In this document: positions 32,859 through 44,058 of the stretch, piece by piece
Numbering within the stretch: the stretch's first letter is position 1
How the letters are laid out: every line of letters begins with the position of its first letter
Assembly: GCA_037974665.1 (NCBI GenBank)
Contig: CM075778.1
Span: 12,141,001-12,205,000 of the forward strand
DNA: 64,000 nucleotides
Reading direction: 5' to 3'
From: Ehretia macrophylla
Lineage: Eukaryota > Streptophyta > Magnoliopsida > Boraginales > Ehretiaceae
The notes under the pieces: generated by a model
What the model was told of the DNA's origin: nothing
Databases searched by the model: none
Seen by the model: the letters and a program-made list of their open reading frames with translations, nothing else
Made by a program: the position numbers and the translations under genes

Positions 32859-33835
32859 GGCAAAATATGGAAAAAATAGGAAATAATGGTTGTATGCTAG
32901 AAAGATGGAGAGAAGACACATACCTAGAGAATGAGAACGGCTGTGGAGATAAGCTTTGTAGAAATAAGAAGCTTCAAAAGTCCAAGAAGGGGAAGAGTTT
33001 TATCATTGCTAGAATTCAAAAATAGGGAAAAAAGAAGAAATCAGTTAAAACCACTCAAGAAGGTATTAAAAGTTGGGAAAACTACCTACACGGGTCGAGA
33101 GCTGCATTAAAGAACTAGGTTAGGCCCTATCTTTAAAATATCCAAGTTATGGCCCAAATATCATACACACAGTCCCCTAACTTCCTACGGAGCTCGGGAG
33201 ACTAGAACAGCTATTGATAAGCCATAAAATAAAGCCCAACCACTAAGCAAGACCCAATAACTACAAATGAGGTCTGGACTGAATAATAGTCCTAAAATAT
33301 GACTAGGTTGTGGCCCAACTAGAAGACTAAGTCAACATATTGACTAGTTCACAGGAAATCACAACTAACTCAAGAGAACATGCTCTTAAGAGCTCGAAAA
33401 CTACAGGGAACAACCCCCATGTATTTCCTAGGTCAATCCCATTCCCCCACAACAGAATCATGAGCACAACTTTCTATAAAAAGGTACAACAATATCCAAA
33501 AATAGGGTGGGACTTATCCTTTTCCAAGCTCTATTTGAGCTAACCTATCCTTATAACTGACTTTAGCATCAGAGTGGGACCTTAAGCACATCCCTGGGTC
33601 TTTTGTTTGGCAAGTAATCCAGCTAGAATTCTCAACTGTTAGGCACAGAGGAGGAGTTTCAGCCCAATTCTTGAGGCCAAGCTCAAATCCGACCTTAACA
33701 CTATGAAAACTAATTGGCTTACATTTTGGTTCGCTTCGAATACTCATTTTATGCTATTCATAAGTGTAGACGTCAAAATCTATCATCACAAATTTGTTGG
33801 CACCAACAACTTGTAAAATCAGAAGGCAAAGGGAG
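32859..33835. other. Leader and spacer region of the Tat element upstream of the aORF
   Basis: No gene seen. It lies between the aORF start and the probable 3' LTR of the Tat element. The ORFs at 33340-33543 and 33514-33747 (minus) have no similarity I recognise. A purine-rich GGCAAAGGGAGTG at about 33825-33837 could be the polypurine tract of the Tat element. Confidence 0.4.
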
Positions 33836-34430
33836 TGAAATAAGTCCTTGACACCGGTTTGGTACCGGCCAAAGACACTCTGATGCTAAAGTTAAAAATT
33901 TGTAGGGGTTGTATATAGATGCAAGGGTAAATATAGGGAAGATTAAGGGGCCTACCATGGTAGAAGCAACGAAGTCTATGGTAGGTTGTTAATAATAAGG
34001 GGAGGATAAAGAGTATAGCTTAAGGTAGTGGATGCTCGATACCCTTCCTTTAGGTAGGCGTGGGATATATATTTATATATAGTTGTTGGTAGGCCATACT
34101 AAGAGTTCGGGAATAAGTAGACTTTTAGGACTTGTATCCTTTGTGGATTTCCCTGAATCCAGAATTGTTTATCCCTTAGGACCTGATAAGGCCAAATCTT
34201 ACTAAAAGTTCGTTGTCGATTATCCATAGTTGCTTGGATAGATGAGCTATATCATGATCACTTATCTCTGGGGATTCGGGAGGGCCGATTTCTACCGTGA
34301 GTCTGTCGTAGGCTAATTTCACATGGTGCTGATAACAGTTGGGCTCCTTGAAAGGCCTTGGGCCTCAGATGAGCCGACTGTAGGGGTAGTCCGGAAGCTA
34401 TTATAACTCTACTATCATGAGTTGAATGGG
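33836..34430 (+). repeat. Probable 3' LTR of the Tat element
   Basis: It follows a purine-rich tract and includes ACACTCTGATGCTAAAGTTA (about 33876-33895). A close relative of that word lies at 53331-53348, in front of the second aORF copy. The position just beyond the aORF leader is where a Tat 3' LTR should be. Its ends are uncertain and no partner LTR is in the window. Confidence 0.35.
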
Positions 34431-36330
34431 ATCAAGTGATTTATCGCGATAGTACTATGGGTCTAAGCCCAATTCTAACTATTACAATAAGACAATGAAA
34501 ATTCGCAAGGTTATATGTATGAGGATAATTCTTAAACGTTTTAAAAATAAATATGTCCACTTCTGTTGTCAAAACAAGGAAAATCTCATATTTGGAACAA
34601 TTCATTAAAGTTTTTCGTAAAAGAAAAAAAAAAGCCAATGTTTGGTTAGTAAAAAATTCCAACTGCAATTAATAGTACTATTAACATGTAATAGAGATTG
34701 TATAAAAGAATCTATTGTCTCAAGTTTGCCTTATTATATGACCAAAAAAAAAAATTGTCTTATTATGAAATCTAGTTCCACTAACTAAAATTGTAAAGCA
34801 TTCTCAATAACTTTTTAAATGGTTGAAATATTTGGATAGAATTGACATGGTTATTGAGCTATATTTGGGTGCCTTTCCCTAAATGGGATTGTCTATTTTT
34901 AATCTTCTTCTCTTCTTCTTCTTTTCCTTTTCTTTTATTGGCGTGGAAAGTGAATAAAATAGATTACGAACAAGTCTCTAGTAATTACTAGAACAGAAAC
35001 AACATTCCAGCCTCAAGAAAAGCATTTGGCCGGTGGTTTCCCAATATAGAAGGATTAGATGCCCCAAAACATTATAAAAGGTGATCAAAATGAGGAAGAA
35101 GAAGGGAAATATGCTTCACAAGAGAAATCAATTCCCCAGTCTATTTGTCGATGAAATTTTGTGATATAACAAGGATGAAATGGAATCACTTGACATTTTG
35201 AACAAAAAACAAGAAGAATCACTTGACCAAGCAGCATGTCTGAATCTGGCAACAATCTCACATAGGGCGGTGAAAGCCATACCTGGGGCTTGTCAACTGT
35301 ATAAATATGTACGTTTAAGAGTTAGGTAGAGTGATTAGGTAACTATTTATTTTGGTCAGATATTTCAAGAAATTTATACTTTTCTATCACAAATATTTTT
35401 TAGTTCTTAATTAACTTAAAACATAAGTTGAGTGAACTACTATACCACGAGATTATAATTTCAGAATGAATCTAATTCAATCCTATTTATGATAACTTCC
35501 ACATGATAAAGAATGTTTTGATATGCTGGCTTTGTTTCTGTCCTTATAATATATAAAACTATCAAAGTGACGGAGGTATTTCTCACTTGGGAATATGGGG
35601 TAGCTGGATTATGGAATTAGGTGCTACGTCGTGCCATCAAAGATTCCAAACTTTTTGCTATTGGTTCACATTTCATGATTTTTTATTTGTATAATGAATG
35701 AATCTCACTTTAATTTTTTTTTTCTTTCTAGTTTGCTATATACGAACTGCAATTAGTGATGATTGGGTACACTTTGAAGATGATCCGTGCACCTCCTTGT
35801 TGTATAATGCAAAAAATAGTGATTGCAAAGGTTCTTCCTTCTTCAATTAGTTCTTCAAGGTACTTTATAAAGTATAGAGTATAGCACCCTCGGTTAGTCA
35901 TGTACCACAGGTAACAAGTTGCACATATATTATGATGGAAATGGAACATTTTAAGGAGAAATTTCATGTGAAGTACTTTTTGCAGCACTAACAATTTCTC
36001 CTAGGGAATATTTTTATGAGGTGTTTATGACGAATCCAATCATTAATCTAGGATTAACCTAAAGAAGTTAAAGAATCAAACTAATGGAAATAAATCAAAG
36101 ACAATTGAGCCAAGTCTCGTATGACAATAGGTGTTTCACTACAATAAAAAACACGACGAGCGATAGTTAAATTAAATTTGTTGCCCTGATATGCTGCTAC
36201 TCTGCTAGCATGCGTTGTTGCTGTTCCTCCTACACCCTTCGCTATTGCTCGAGTTGCTACTGAATGATACACTGATGTTGCTCCTCAAGCTATCACCTCA
36301 TAGACTCCGTTGCCTGAGTGACAGATGTTA
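34431..36330. other. Intergenic DNA with unassigned relics
   Basis: AT-rich, no supported gene. A stretch at about 36140-36310 reads on the minus strand as a Gln/Glu-rich frame (EEQQQRM-like) broken by stops. It could be the tail of a DNA-transposon transposase, but this is weak. Confidence 0.5.
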
Positions 36331-36590
36331 ATGATATGCCCTAATTTTATATAGTTGGATGATCTATTTCGGACATTTTGATATATATTTGTATATTATG
36401 GCAATGTTGTTTATTAATCAAAATAGCCTTATGTGACATTCATATTCTCCTACTTTATCTATATGAATGGGTCTCTAATATTTATCATTAAAAGACATGT
36501 ATTCTAAAAGGGTTTAGATTATGTTGACACATTTCTTTTAAATGTTATTCAAAAGTAAATTCAATTGTGAATCATCCAACGAAATTATTT
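36331..36590 (+). repeat. Fragment of the long Copia-type LTR family (plus orientation)
   Basis: It begins ATGATATGCCCTAATTTTA and shares, in the same order, blocks with the minus strand of 12006-11740. Examples are TGACATTCATATTCTC, ATATGAATGGGTCTCTA, and ACATGTATTCTAAAAGGG followed by TTAGATTATGTTGACA. Only the first about 260 bp of the LTR is present. Confidence 0.7.
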
Positions 36591-37233
36591 TCAGGCCAAA
36601 ATATGAAATGAGTCCGAATTGGACACACAATACTTTATTTTGTTAGGTTAGTTTATATTTTATTAACTTCTCCCTAATCTGTCTTTTGTTTGTTAGTTTG
36701 CATTTATATTAGATAATTATTTGTTAAATACTTTATTTTGATATGAATATAATATGTGTTCGTTATTTTTTTATAGTATATATCGGATTTGTGTTCTTTC
36801 TTGAAATAAATTAACTTATAATGTTAAAGTTTCAAGTTTGATAAGATGTAAATATTTAACATTTATCTTATAGTCAATTAATTATTTATTTATTATCACT
36901 AATTATATTAATTTGTACTTGAAAGTTTTTTTTGGGACTCTTTCTACCAATCAAAAATACTGTACAAAAAACACGGTTAAAAAACCCTATACAAAAAAAA
37001 AAAAAAAAAAATCTCAGCCCTCCAACGTTAAATTTCTGGCTCCATCCCTGCAATTCATGGACCTGATTTGCGTGTAAATTGATAATATATCTTGCTGATT
37101 ATACATCTAAGTAGAAATCACCTCTTGTATCCATATTAAGCTTAGCTTTGTACATTATAAATGAATTAATACAGCACAATGCAACTTGCTTTTTCACCAT
37201 ACACTTCTTTACGGCAAGAAAACCTTAAAAACG
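36591..37233. other. Intergenic DNA with poly(A) run
   Basis: AT-rich with an A run (about 36981-37000) followed by TCTGGCTCCATCCCTG. That pattern is common at the ends of old plant repeats. No gene seen; this is the downstream flank of the pectinesterase gene. Confidence 0.5.
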
Positions 37234-37239
37234 TTTATT
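37234..37239 (-). terminator. Poly(A) signal of the pectinesterase gene
   Basis: AATAAA on the minus strand, 84-89 bases past the stop codon, a usual distance for a plant transcript end. Confidence 0.6.
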
Positions 37240-37322
37240 CCGTTATCAATCATATACAACTAATGGCCGCCCAAGACATTCAAGTAATGCAACATAAGAA
37301 TTGTAGTACAAGTAAAGAGAAT

Positions 37323-40201
37323 TTATAATCCGAGAGAGAATGGGAAACCAGTAGAGCTCAACCAGCTACTACCACCAATGAACCTTCCAGGAGTGTAAGC
37401 TTGGGCCTCAGTCGCACTAGTAATCACCTTGATCCCTTTCCATTTCACCCTTCCTGATGTCGCAGCTCCAGGCCCAGTGTTCTGGTACTCTCCATAAAAC
37501 AAAGTATTAAGTGCAAAACTACCACTCCACTCATGCCATCCAGCAGGAACTATCACATCTGAAATTGAGGTCTGCATAATCACAGTCCTGGAGTATGCCT
37601 TCCATGGCCTGCCAAGAAATGTTGGGAAGCTCTTCTGAACAGATTTCAAGTCAGAAGTGGCACCAATTCTACATTTCTGAATTACAATGCCAGTATTTTG
37701 GTTAGGGTCTGTTCTCCCTTGAGCTGTGACCATATTCTTCTGGCCTGAATTGGGGCGACGTGCATGGATATCACAGTTCTGGAACACAACGGCTGAGTTT
37801 CCGAATATGAAATCTACTGTGCCTGCTATCAAGCATTGTACAAAAAATTGACGATTGGCATATACATAGAGGGTGTCTTGGTAGCCCAAAACATCACATC
37901 TATAAAATGCTGACAAGTCCCCCCCTACACGAAGTGCAACCGCTTGGTGCTTGGAGGGGCCTGCTGTGTTTTGGAATGTTATGTCCCTGGCCAAGAATTT
38001 GTCACCCACCACGGCTGCAGCCACATGGGAAAATTTATTAAAATACAACTCAAGAATTCAATGCAAATGAAGTGGATAAAGAAATTTTATCGTCCACATC
38101 ATTGTTATTGATTGCATTGCGGTTCGACTTTCTGCACAATATTATTTAATCAAGGCAACGAACAGCATTTAATAAATATGCTTCAGCATTTCATTTTCAG
38201 CCAGGCCTGGATCTAAGGAGTAGAGTAGAAAGGGAAAAACTACCATCAGAATAACATATACAACGAACGCATACGTAATACACTAATATGAGTATTTTAA
38301 ATTCAAGTGATATATCAAAAAGTAATACATGAAGGGACTCTTAACTTGAATGTACAACACGGTGCCTAAGTTCCAGAAAAGTCACGGTATAACTAAGATA
38401 TGAGAATTTAAAGGATAATAAATAAACATAATAAATTCCTCTCTAATAGTTTAAACTTTTAGATGATGTGATAATTGAATATATATATAGTATTATTCTC
38501 TAATAGCCTCACCGGCACTCATTTTTCATTTTGTTTTAAAAGAGAAACGAATTGTGCAAAGCAAAAAACTGAATCGTGTTTTAATTATTTGTGACTAAAT
38601 AGAGGAAGAATGTTCAGTTTGATAATTCCTGTAATTATTAGTGACTACACACAGGGTGTTACCTATTTAAGTGCTTATAGCGCCAGCCAATATATGTTAG
38701 CCTAAAGTTTTCCAAATCCTAAATTAAACACTCACCTGTCTTGTTAGAGCGTTTCGAAACATAGTGGAGTTTTCGAAACATAGTGGGGAGTTCATCACAA
38801 TTCAGGAAAATCAAGGGATGCGCGGAGTCAGCTAATTTACATTGAATGCAGACCAGGACTGAATATATATGACCTATATATGATCATGCACATGATATTC
38901 AACCTATAAAGATTCTACTTCTATTAATAAAAGAAAATAATCATAAGATAAAGAAAAATAATAAAAACTATTCTAGACCTAACTTAAACACCAAGGAAAA
39001 TTTTTGATTTAATCTAGACCGACTTATCGGTCTCTTATATAGTTATTAAGTTCCATACTTATAAATCTCACTGATATATGACGTTGATTTTAGCCTGGAC
39101 TTACCTGAGGGTTTCCCAAACACCAAATGCAGAGAAAGCTAACTTACCAACTGTTGCAGAGTTGAATGTGGTGCTGCCATCAACCATATTCTTACTTCCA
39201 GTAATGATAGTGCTGGTTCTTCCATCTCCCATGAACATTATGTTTGTTTTCCCCTTCGCAATCTCCACAGTTTCCCTATAAACTCCAGCCTTAATCCTAA
39301 TAATGTATCTTTTACTACTCCCAGCTGGTGCTTTGGCCACTGCCTCCGAAATTGTCTTATAGTTCCCACTGCCATCTGCCGCCACCACCACGTCCGGCTG
39401 AAGCGACGATGACTGCAGCAACCTTCTATCGCCTGCAGACAACCACTCAGGCCACTCACTGGCATCCTCCTCCTCGAGCTTCCTACCTATTAGCTTCTCC
39501 TGATTTGCAATGTCTGTATCAGTCATGTTGCATATCATGGCCAAAGCATTACTACACATTTTCTCTACATGTTCTTGATCGTTCATCAATGCTTTTCGAA
39601 CTTCTTTATCAGCACCATCATGAGAGAAGCCGTCAAGGCAACTCTCTGGGTTGGTCATGGCAGCACTCAGTAGGGTTTTGAGGTCATCAGCATGTTCCCT
39701 AAGAGACTTCTTGTTTGGGTACTCCTCAAGGTCTTCGGCAGCCTTGTGAAGCTCATCTAGCGTCTCATCCATAGTCTCCAAACAATCATTTAATGCGCCC
39801 TTTTCGCGTTTCGTTAACTTCTTTCCTTGAAGAAGCTTCTCTACGTTGACATAGTTGTGTTGAACAGCCTTAATTGTGATGTTTATGGACAATTCTATAA
39901 CGTCCTTTTGGCTTGTGACGTTTTTGATCATCTCAGGCTCTTTCGATAGAGCCGAATAGCATAATTCTTGGTACAATGTGTTGGCACATGAAGATTTGAG
40001 GATGATGTGAGCTGGGGTGAGCTCAATGTTAGCATGATGAGATTTGTTTTTTGACTTTACACCAGTTGCAACCCCAATTACTGCTGCAACAAGTAGGAGA
40101 GAACCAAAAATGGCTATGAATATTTTCTTTCTTTTGTTAGCCATGGCATTGTCTTTGCCGGAACCCAACATTCCGGCAGTGTCTTGTGTTATTTCGGCCA
40201 T
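37323..40201 (-). CDS. PME: Pectinesterase (pectin methylesterase) with N-terminal inhibitor domain, two exons
   Basis: The gene codes for a 581-residue type I pectin methylesterase that removes methyl esters from cell-wall homogalacturonan. Exons are 40201-39148 (1,054 bp) and 38014-37323 (692 bp), joined at V351/A352. Residues 27-48 are a hydrophobic signal-anchor. Residues about 65-225 form the PMEI-like pro-domain with Cys72, Cys81, Cys140 and Cys188. RRLL (259-262) is the processing site that releases the mature enzyme, which starts near 268. The catalytic blocks are all intact: GVYRE (306-310), QAVAL (375-379), YQDTLY with Asp398, DFIFG with Asp419, LGRPW with Arg487. N-glycosylation sites lie at 94, 107 and 225. 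Length and sequence fit the PME3-like group. There are no stops or frameshifts. The start is the first ATG after the TATA box. This is the one clearly functional host gene in the window. Confidence 0.96.
38015..39147 (-). other. Pectinesterase intron (1,133 bp)
   Basis: The donor on the minus strand is CAACAGTTG|GTAAGTTAGC and the acceptor GGCTGCAG|CCGTGGTGGG. This joins the frame and restores the family's ATVAxVGDxF block. The open frame otherwise reads a few codons past the donor, which is not exon. The intron is AT-rich. It holds a short duplication (CGAAACATAGTGG at about 38755 and 38774) and a relic with CCAGGCCTGGATCTAAGG (about 38201-38218) of a kind often seen at old repeat ends. Confidence 0.93.
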
Positions 40202-40298
40202 TTTAAGGTAGTGTAAGGGAACTGTCGTTTGTGTATTGTTGGGGGTTAAGGATTATGTTGAAGGACGAGTGGTGGAAAAGAGAGGTATTGGATCGGGG

Positions 40299-40308
40299 TT
40301 TATATATA
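40299..40308 (-). promoter_or_regulatory. TATA box of the pectinesterase gene
   Basis: TATATATAAA on the minus strand, about 100 bases upstream of the ATG, which gives room for a 5' leader of roughly 65-75 bases. No other good TATA lies between it and the start. Confidence 0.65.
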
Positions 40309-40588
40309 CATTGATGGGATGAGATATCGAAATCAAGGTTGAACTGCATGAAATTATACATCGATTCCACGTGAATGGAGGGTTCTTTTCTTCTCTTTCT
40401 TATTCTTTGAAGTATGTGGCGTCCTTGCAAGGACGAAGCACTTTAATTTCTTTAAATGTTAAATGTAAATTGCTTTTATTAATACGGTAATTGCGACTTG
40501 TACTACGATTAGTTGGAAAGAAATTATTGAAAAGAATAGTACACCTGCCCTATATTGTTGGAACAACCATAAAGTTCTTGTAAGGAAT
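40309..40588. other. Upstream flank of the pectinesterase gene
   Basis: Only about 280 bp separate the TATA box from the first fold-back element, so the proximal promoter is short before repeats begin. No specific operator-like motif can be claimed. Positions 40580-40588 (GTAAGGAAT) may be part of that element's target duplication. Confidence 0.45.
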
Positions 40589-41076
40589 GGAAAAAATTTC
40601 ACATATAGTCTCTGTTATTTATAAAAAAAATTAATTTGGTCTTTATTATTTAAAATATTTTAATTTAATTTTTATTGTTTCGCCAAAATTTTTAATTTCG
40701 TCTTTATTGTTTAAAATTTTTCAATTTCGTCCTTATTGTTTTCTAAAAAGTTTCAATTTTGTCCTTATTATTTTTAAAAAATTTTAATTTCGTCCTTATT
40801 ATTTTGTTAAAGTTTCAAGTTTGTCCTTATTATTCAATGACTAAATTGAATTTTTTTAAAAAATAATAGGGACGAATTTGAAACTTTATTAAAATAATAG
40901 GGACGAAACTGAAATTTTTTAGCAAACAATAAGGACGAAATTGAGAAACTTTAAATAATAGGGATGAAATTAAAACTTTTGAAGGAAGCAATAGGGACTA
41001 AATTAATATATTTTAAATAATAGGAACCAAACTGAATTTTTTTGTAACTAATAGGGACTAAATATAAAGTTTTTCC
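40589..41076. mobile_element. Fold-back MITE, family member 1 (488 bp)
   Basis: The left half is rich in TTTCGTCCTTATTATTT-type units of about 35 bp and the right half in their complements (AATAATAGGGACGAAATT), so the whole element can fold on itself. The ends are GGAAAAAATTTCACATATAG and ATATAAAGTTTTTCC. The flanks GTAAGGAAT (left) and TAAGGGATG (right) share an imperfect duplication, as expected for an old Mutator-like insertion. No ORF. Confidence 0.75.
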
Positions 41077-42060
41077 TAAGGGATGAAGTCATCTATACGT
41101 ATAGGTGCTACTTATCATCCATCAGTTTGGACTAATTGAAGTATTTTTATCTTGTTAGTTATATGATTACTGTATCATCCGCTCTCTGATCTAATAGCGT
41201 CACTTAATGTAATAAAATGTTTATAATTGAAATCAATTTCGTTATTATTAATTACTTTTGATAACGAACAACCCCAGATGAAAAGAAAGAGGATTTTCTT
41301 TACAATTAAAGTTACTCCCTCATGATCACTTAATTTTTAGGAAAATGGGATAGAAAACTTTATAGACCAACCGGAGGAGGTTTGCTTAGATGCATTTGTA
41401 TTTATTTGCATGGGTACTCGAGATGGATTTCGATGTATAAATATTAAGTTAAACCATAGTTATCAGATTTACCCTATCCTTCTTGAAATTATGTATCAGA
41501 TTTCATGTTTCAATTTGTGATACGTTAGAGTATCGAAATACTGTGATTCGCGTTTTAGTTTGTTATAGTTGGCGACCCAAAACACTATACAAACTTTTAC
41601 TAGAAAAATAGTGAAAGTGAACAAAGAACCTAAAAATTACTAACATATATATGCAAAGTACAAACATTTGTTAAGATATATATAAAAATATTCTAGTTTG
41701 CTTTTGTGCCTTTTACTTAATTTACAATATTAGTAATTAGTAAACAAAAAAAAAAAATCGTTGTTTTATATAATATTTAGTAAACAAATATAGTAATTCT
41801 TTATACCGTATTGTAAAACCCAATTAGCGTACCAAAAAAATTTATCCCGTCGTATCCTATTAGCTCCTAGTGTTGTACCCGTACATGAACTCTTACTGCT
41901 CGGAACATACCGATTCTTGTAACTATGAGTTGAACGTATCTGGGAAAAGGATGATCATCTAGAGAATATGTTCGCCAACAATGCCAAAATAATTTGGAGA
42001 GCTCATGCGCATGCGTATTTGTAGCCGTGGCAAATAAGAAGAGTTACTATACATACATGA
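41077..42060. other. Intergenic DNA, no gene seen
   Basis: AT-rich with a short A run at about 41748-41757. No ORF or repeat structure I can assign. Confidence 0.5.
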
Positions 42061-42069
42061 TTTGTTGGG

Positions 42070-42494
42070 AGGGAAAATTTCACATTTAGTCCCTATTATT
42101 TATAAAATATTTTATTTAATCTCTATTGTTTAAAATATCTCAATTTAATTTCTATTATTTTATCAAAAATTTCAATTTCGTTCTTATTGTTTAAAATGTC
42201 TGAATTTAGTTTCTATTATTTGCCAAAAAGCTTCAATTTTATCCTATTTATTTTTAAATTTTTTTAATTTTGTCCGTATTATTTTCTTAAAGTTCCAAAT
42301 TCATCCCTATTATTCAAGATCTAAATTGGAATTTTTTAGAAACAATAAGGACAAATTTAAAACTTTTTAAAAATAATAGGGACGAAATTAAAACTTTTAG
42401 AGAAATAATAAGGATTAAATTGAAATATTTTAAACAATAGGGACTAAATTAAATTTTTTTTGTAAATAATAAGGACTAAATGTGAGATTTTTCC
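42070..42494. mobile_element. Fold-back MITE, family member 2 (425 bp)
   Basis: It has the same ends and internal units as 40589-41076 (GGGAAAATTTCACATTTAGT at the left, ACTAAATGTGAGATTTTTCC at the right). It is flanked by TTTGTTGGG (42061-42069) and TTTGTTGGT (42495-42503), a 9-bp duplication with one mismatch, which supports a Mutator-like origin. Confidence 0.8.
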
Positions 42495-42701
42495 TTTGTT
42501 GGTAAGGTAAAGTAGCAATAGTTATGTCAAAATTGATAAAAACCCCATGTTTCTTTGAAAACAAAAAAAAAAACAAAAACAAAAAAAACAAAAAACTTAG
42601 TCATAAATCGTGGCGTCGGTGGTTCATTGAAATTAAGACATCATAGTACATGGGCATTTCCGGGGCACAGAGTTCCAAAAAATTGGTATCTCATCACTAT
42701 T

Positions 42702-42828
42702 AAAACATAAATGTTCATACAAAGCAATAAAAAAAAAAGATAGAAAATAGTTGCAAATTTGTATCTCATCACTATTTGCAACTATTTTCTATCTCTTTTT
42801 TATTGCTTTGTAGGAACATTTATGTTTT
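42702..42828. repeat. Long near-perfect hairpin (about 55-bp arms)
   Basis: The left arm (42702-42757) and right arm (42775-42828) are complementary apart from a few differences, with a 17-base loop. The loop word TATCTCATCACTA also stands directly before the left arm (42687-42699). The structure is like a small fold-back transposon or a young hairpin-RNA locus. No transcript evidence can be seen from sequence. Confidence 0.8.
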
Positions 42829-43010
42829 AACCACCTCAATTGGTTGAGAAGCCATGCAAAGGTGGAATAGGTCATTAAATAGGACATCGACCTCTTACTT
42901 GTAAAGCCTTACCAATTGAGATGCTCAATCAATTTTAGTCTTAGAAAAAATAAGAAGAGAAATCAAAGAATAAAGAGGGAAAAAAATCAATGACAGATAG
43001 GGGTACTAAT

Positions 43011-43168
43011 TTTCTGCTTTAACAATAAAGAACAATAAAAGCATTGGTTGCACTTCAAGCACATGGCCTTTTAAAATGAAAATTGTTACTTTCTGCTTTA
43101 ACAATAAAGAACAATAAAAGCATTGGTTGCACTTCAAGCACATGATCTTTTAAAATGAAAATTATTCG
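43011..43168. repeat. Tandem duplication of 79 bp
   Basis: TTTCTGCTTTAACAATAAAG starts both at 43011 and at 43090, and the copies differ at only a few positions. Confidence 0.9.
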
Positions 43169-43324
43169 GTCAGTCCGGACTGATTATCAGTCCTAAAAAT
43201 AACAGGTAAACTTCAAATGCTGTAGAGGTCCACTTGTATGTGAGTGACTAGAGACAACGGATGAGCCCCACATACTATAGGACTCACTTATATGCGAATA
43301 GACTAATAGTCAGTCGGGTTGACC
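43169..43324. mobile_element. Short MITE (156 bp)
   Basis: The ends GGTCAGTCCGGACTGATTAT and, on the other strand, GGTCAACCCGACTGACTATT form imperfect terminal inverted repeats of about 24 bp. No clear target duplication. It directly abuts the 79-bp duplication. Confidence 0.5.
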
Positions 43325-44058
43325 AAAAAAGTTCAGCTTTCAAAATTACAAACTGCAGAAGGCTATTGCTTCTCCTTTGATTAATGCCGATTTTCATACT
43401 AAACTATAAGATTCTGTACACGGATTAATTGGAAGCTAACCACCACATGTCCAGCTCTTTTGCTCTCAGTTTTTCTGATCACTCACATGCATGGTAGGTG
43501 TCCGATTTGCAATTGAATTCTTCAGGTTTGTTAGACATAGTAAAGAAGACATCAGATTGTTCAGTGTGACTGACAATAGTAGCTCCACTCATTTTTTCAG
43601 CTAGATGATTTAACAAACATATAATTGTGTTTATATTTTTCCTTACATTTTTTGTTTCCTATTTTGCCTATTTCTCCGAGAGATGAACTCCCAGATTTCG
43701 ATTTTCGTTAATTCCTCTTTTATTTGCAACTATATGTAGCTTGAAATCTTTCTGTTCTTCAGGAAATATAACCAACCAAAAGAAAAATAACCAATGAATA
43801 AACAGAGGTCAATGGAAAGTCAGATTTCCGGACAAGACTATGCATTTTTTTTTCTTTTTTACTACAAGGGAGGTTAAACCCAGTTAAATCAGAATGAGCT
43901 TGGGTGATGATTCACATTTTTTGTCCTTCTCTACGAATACTTTGAGTTGTTGTAAAAGATCACCAAACCTGTGAGAGCCAACAGGTTGTCTGAGTCTATA
44001 GTTCCCCAGCCAAAAAGCATATCATTGTCCATTCATCAAAGCTGTCTTGGACATGTTT
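43325..44058. other. Intergenic DNA, no gene seen
   Basis: No ORF with recognisable similarity. The last bases (ACATGTT, 44051-44057) resemble those after the solo LTR that follows. Confidence 0.5.

Larger units (their letters stand above)
8959..34430 (+). mobile_element. Tat-lineage Ty3/Gypsy element, 3' half, broken by nested insertions (outer envelope)
   Basis: The pieces that are not nested insertions fit one Tat (Retand-like) element on the plus strand: integrase C-terminal half (8997-9824), non-coding DNA (9825-10149 and 12007-12401), an antisense additional ORF (12402-12423, 20036-21999 and 32722-32858, minus strand), its leader region, and a probable 3' LTR ending near 34430. Antisense extra ORFs between pol and the 3' LTR are known in this lineage. 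A Copia-type LTR, a TTATG-flanked element and a GTCCT-flanked Tekay element are later insertions. The outer limits are approximate because the 5' half is not visible. Confidence 0.6.

Noticed and set aside
37323-38048. Second exon read as a separate gene starting at its own Met
   Set aside because: The first residues up to the GGCTGCAG acceptor are intron; splicing joins it to 40201-39148 in frame and gives the family's normal length.
39328-39681. 117-codon plus-strand ORF
   Set aside because: It is antisense to the pectinesterase pro-domain exon, whose frame is fully conserved.
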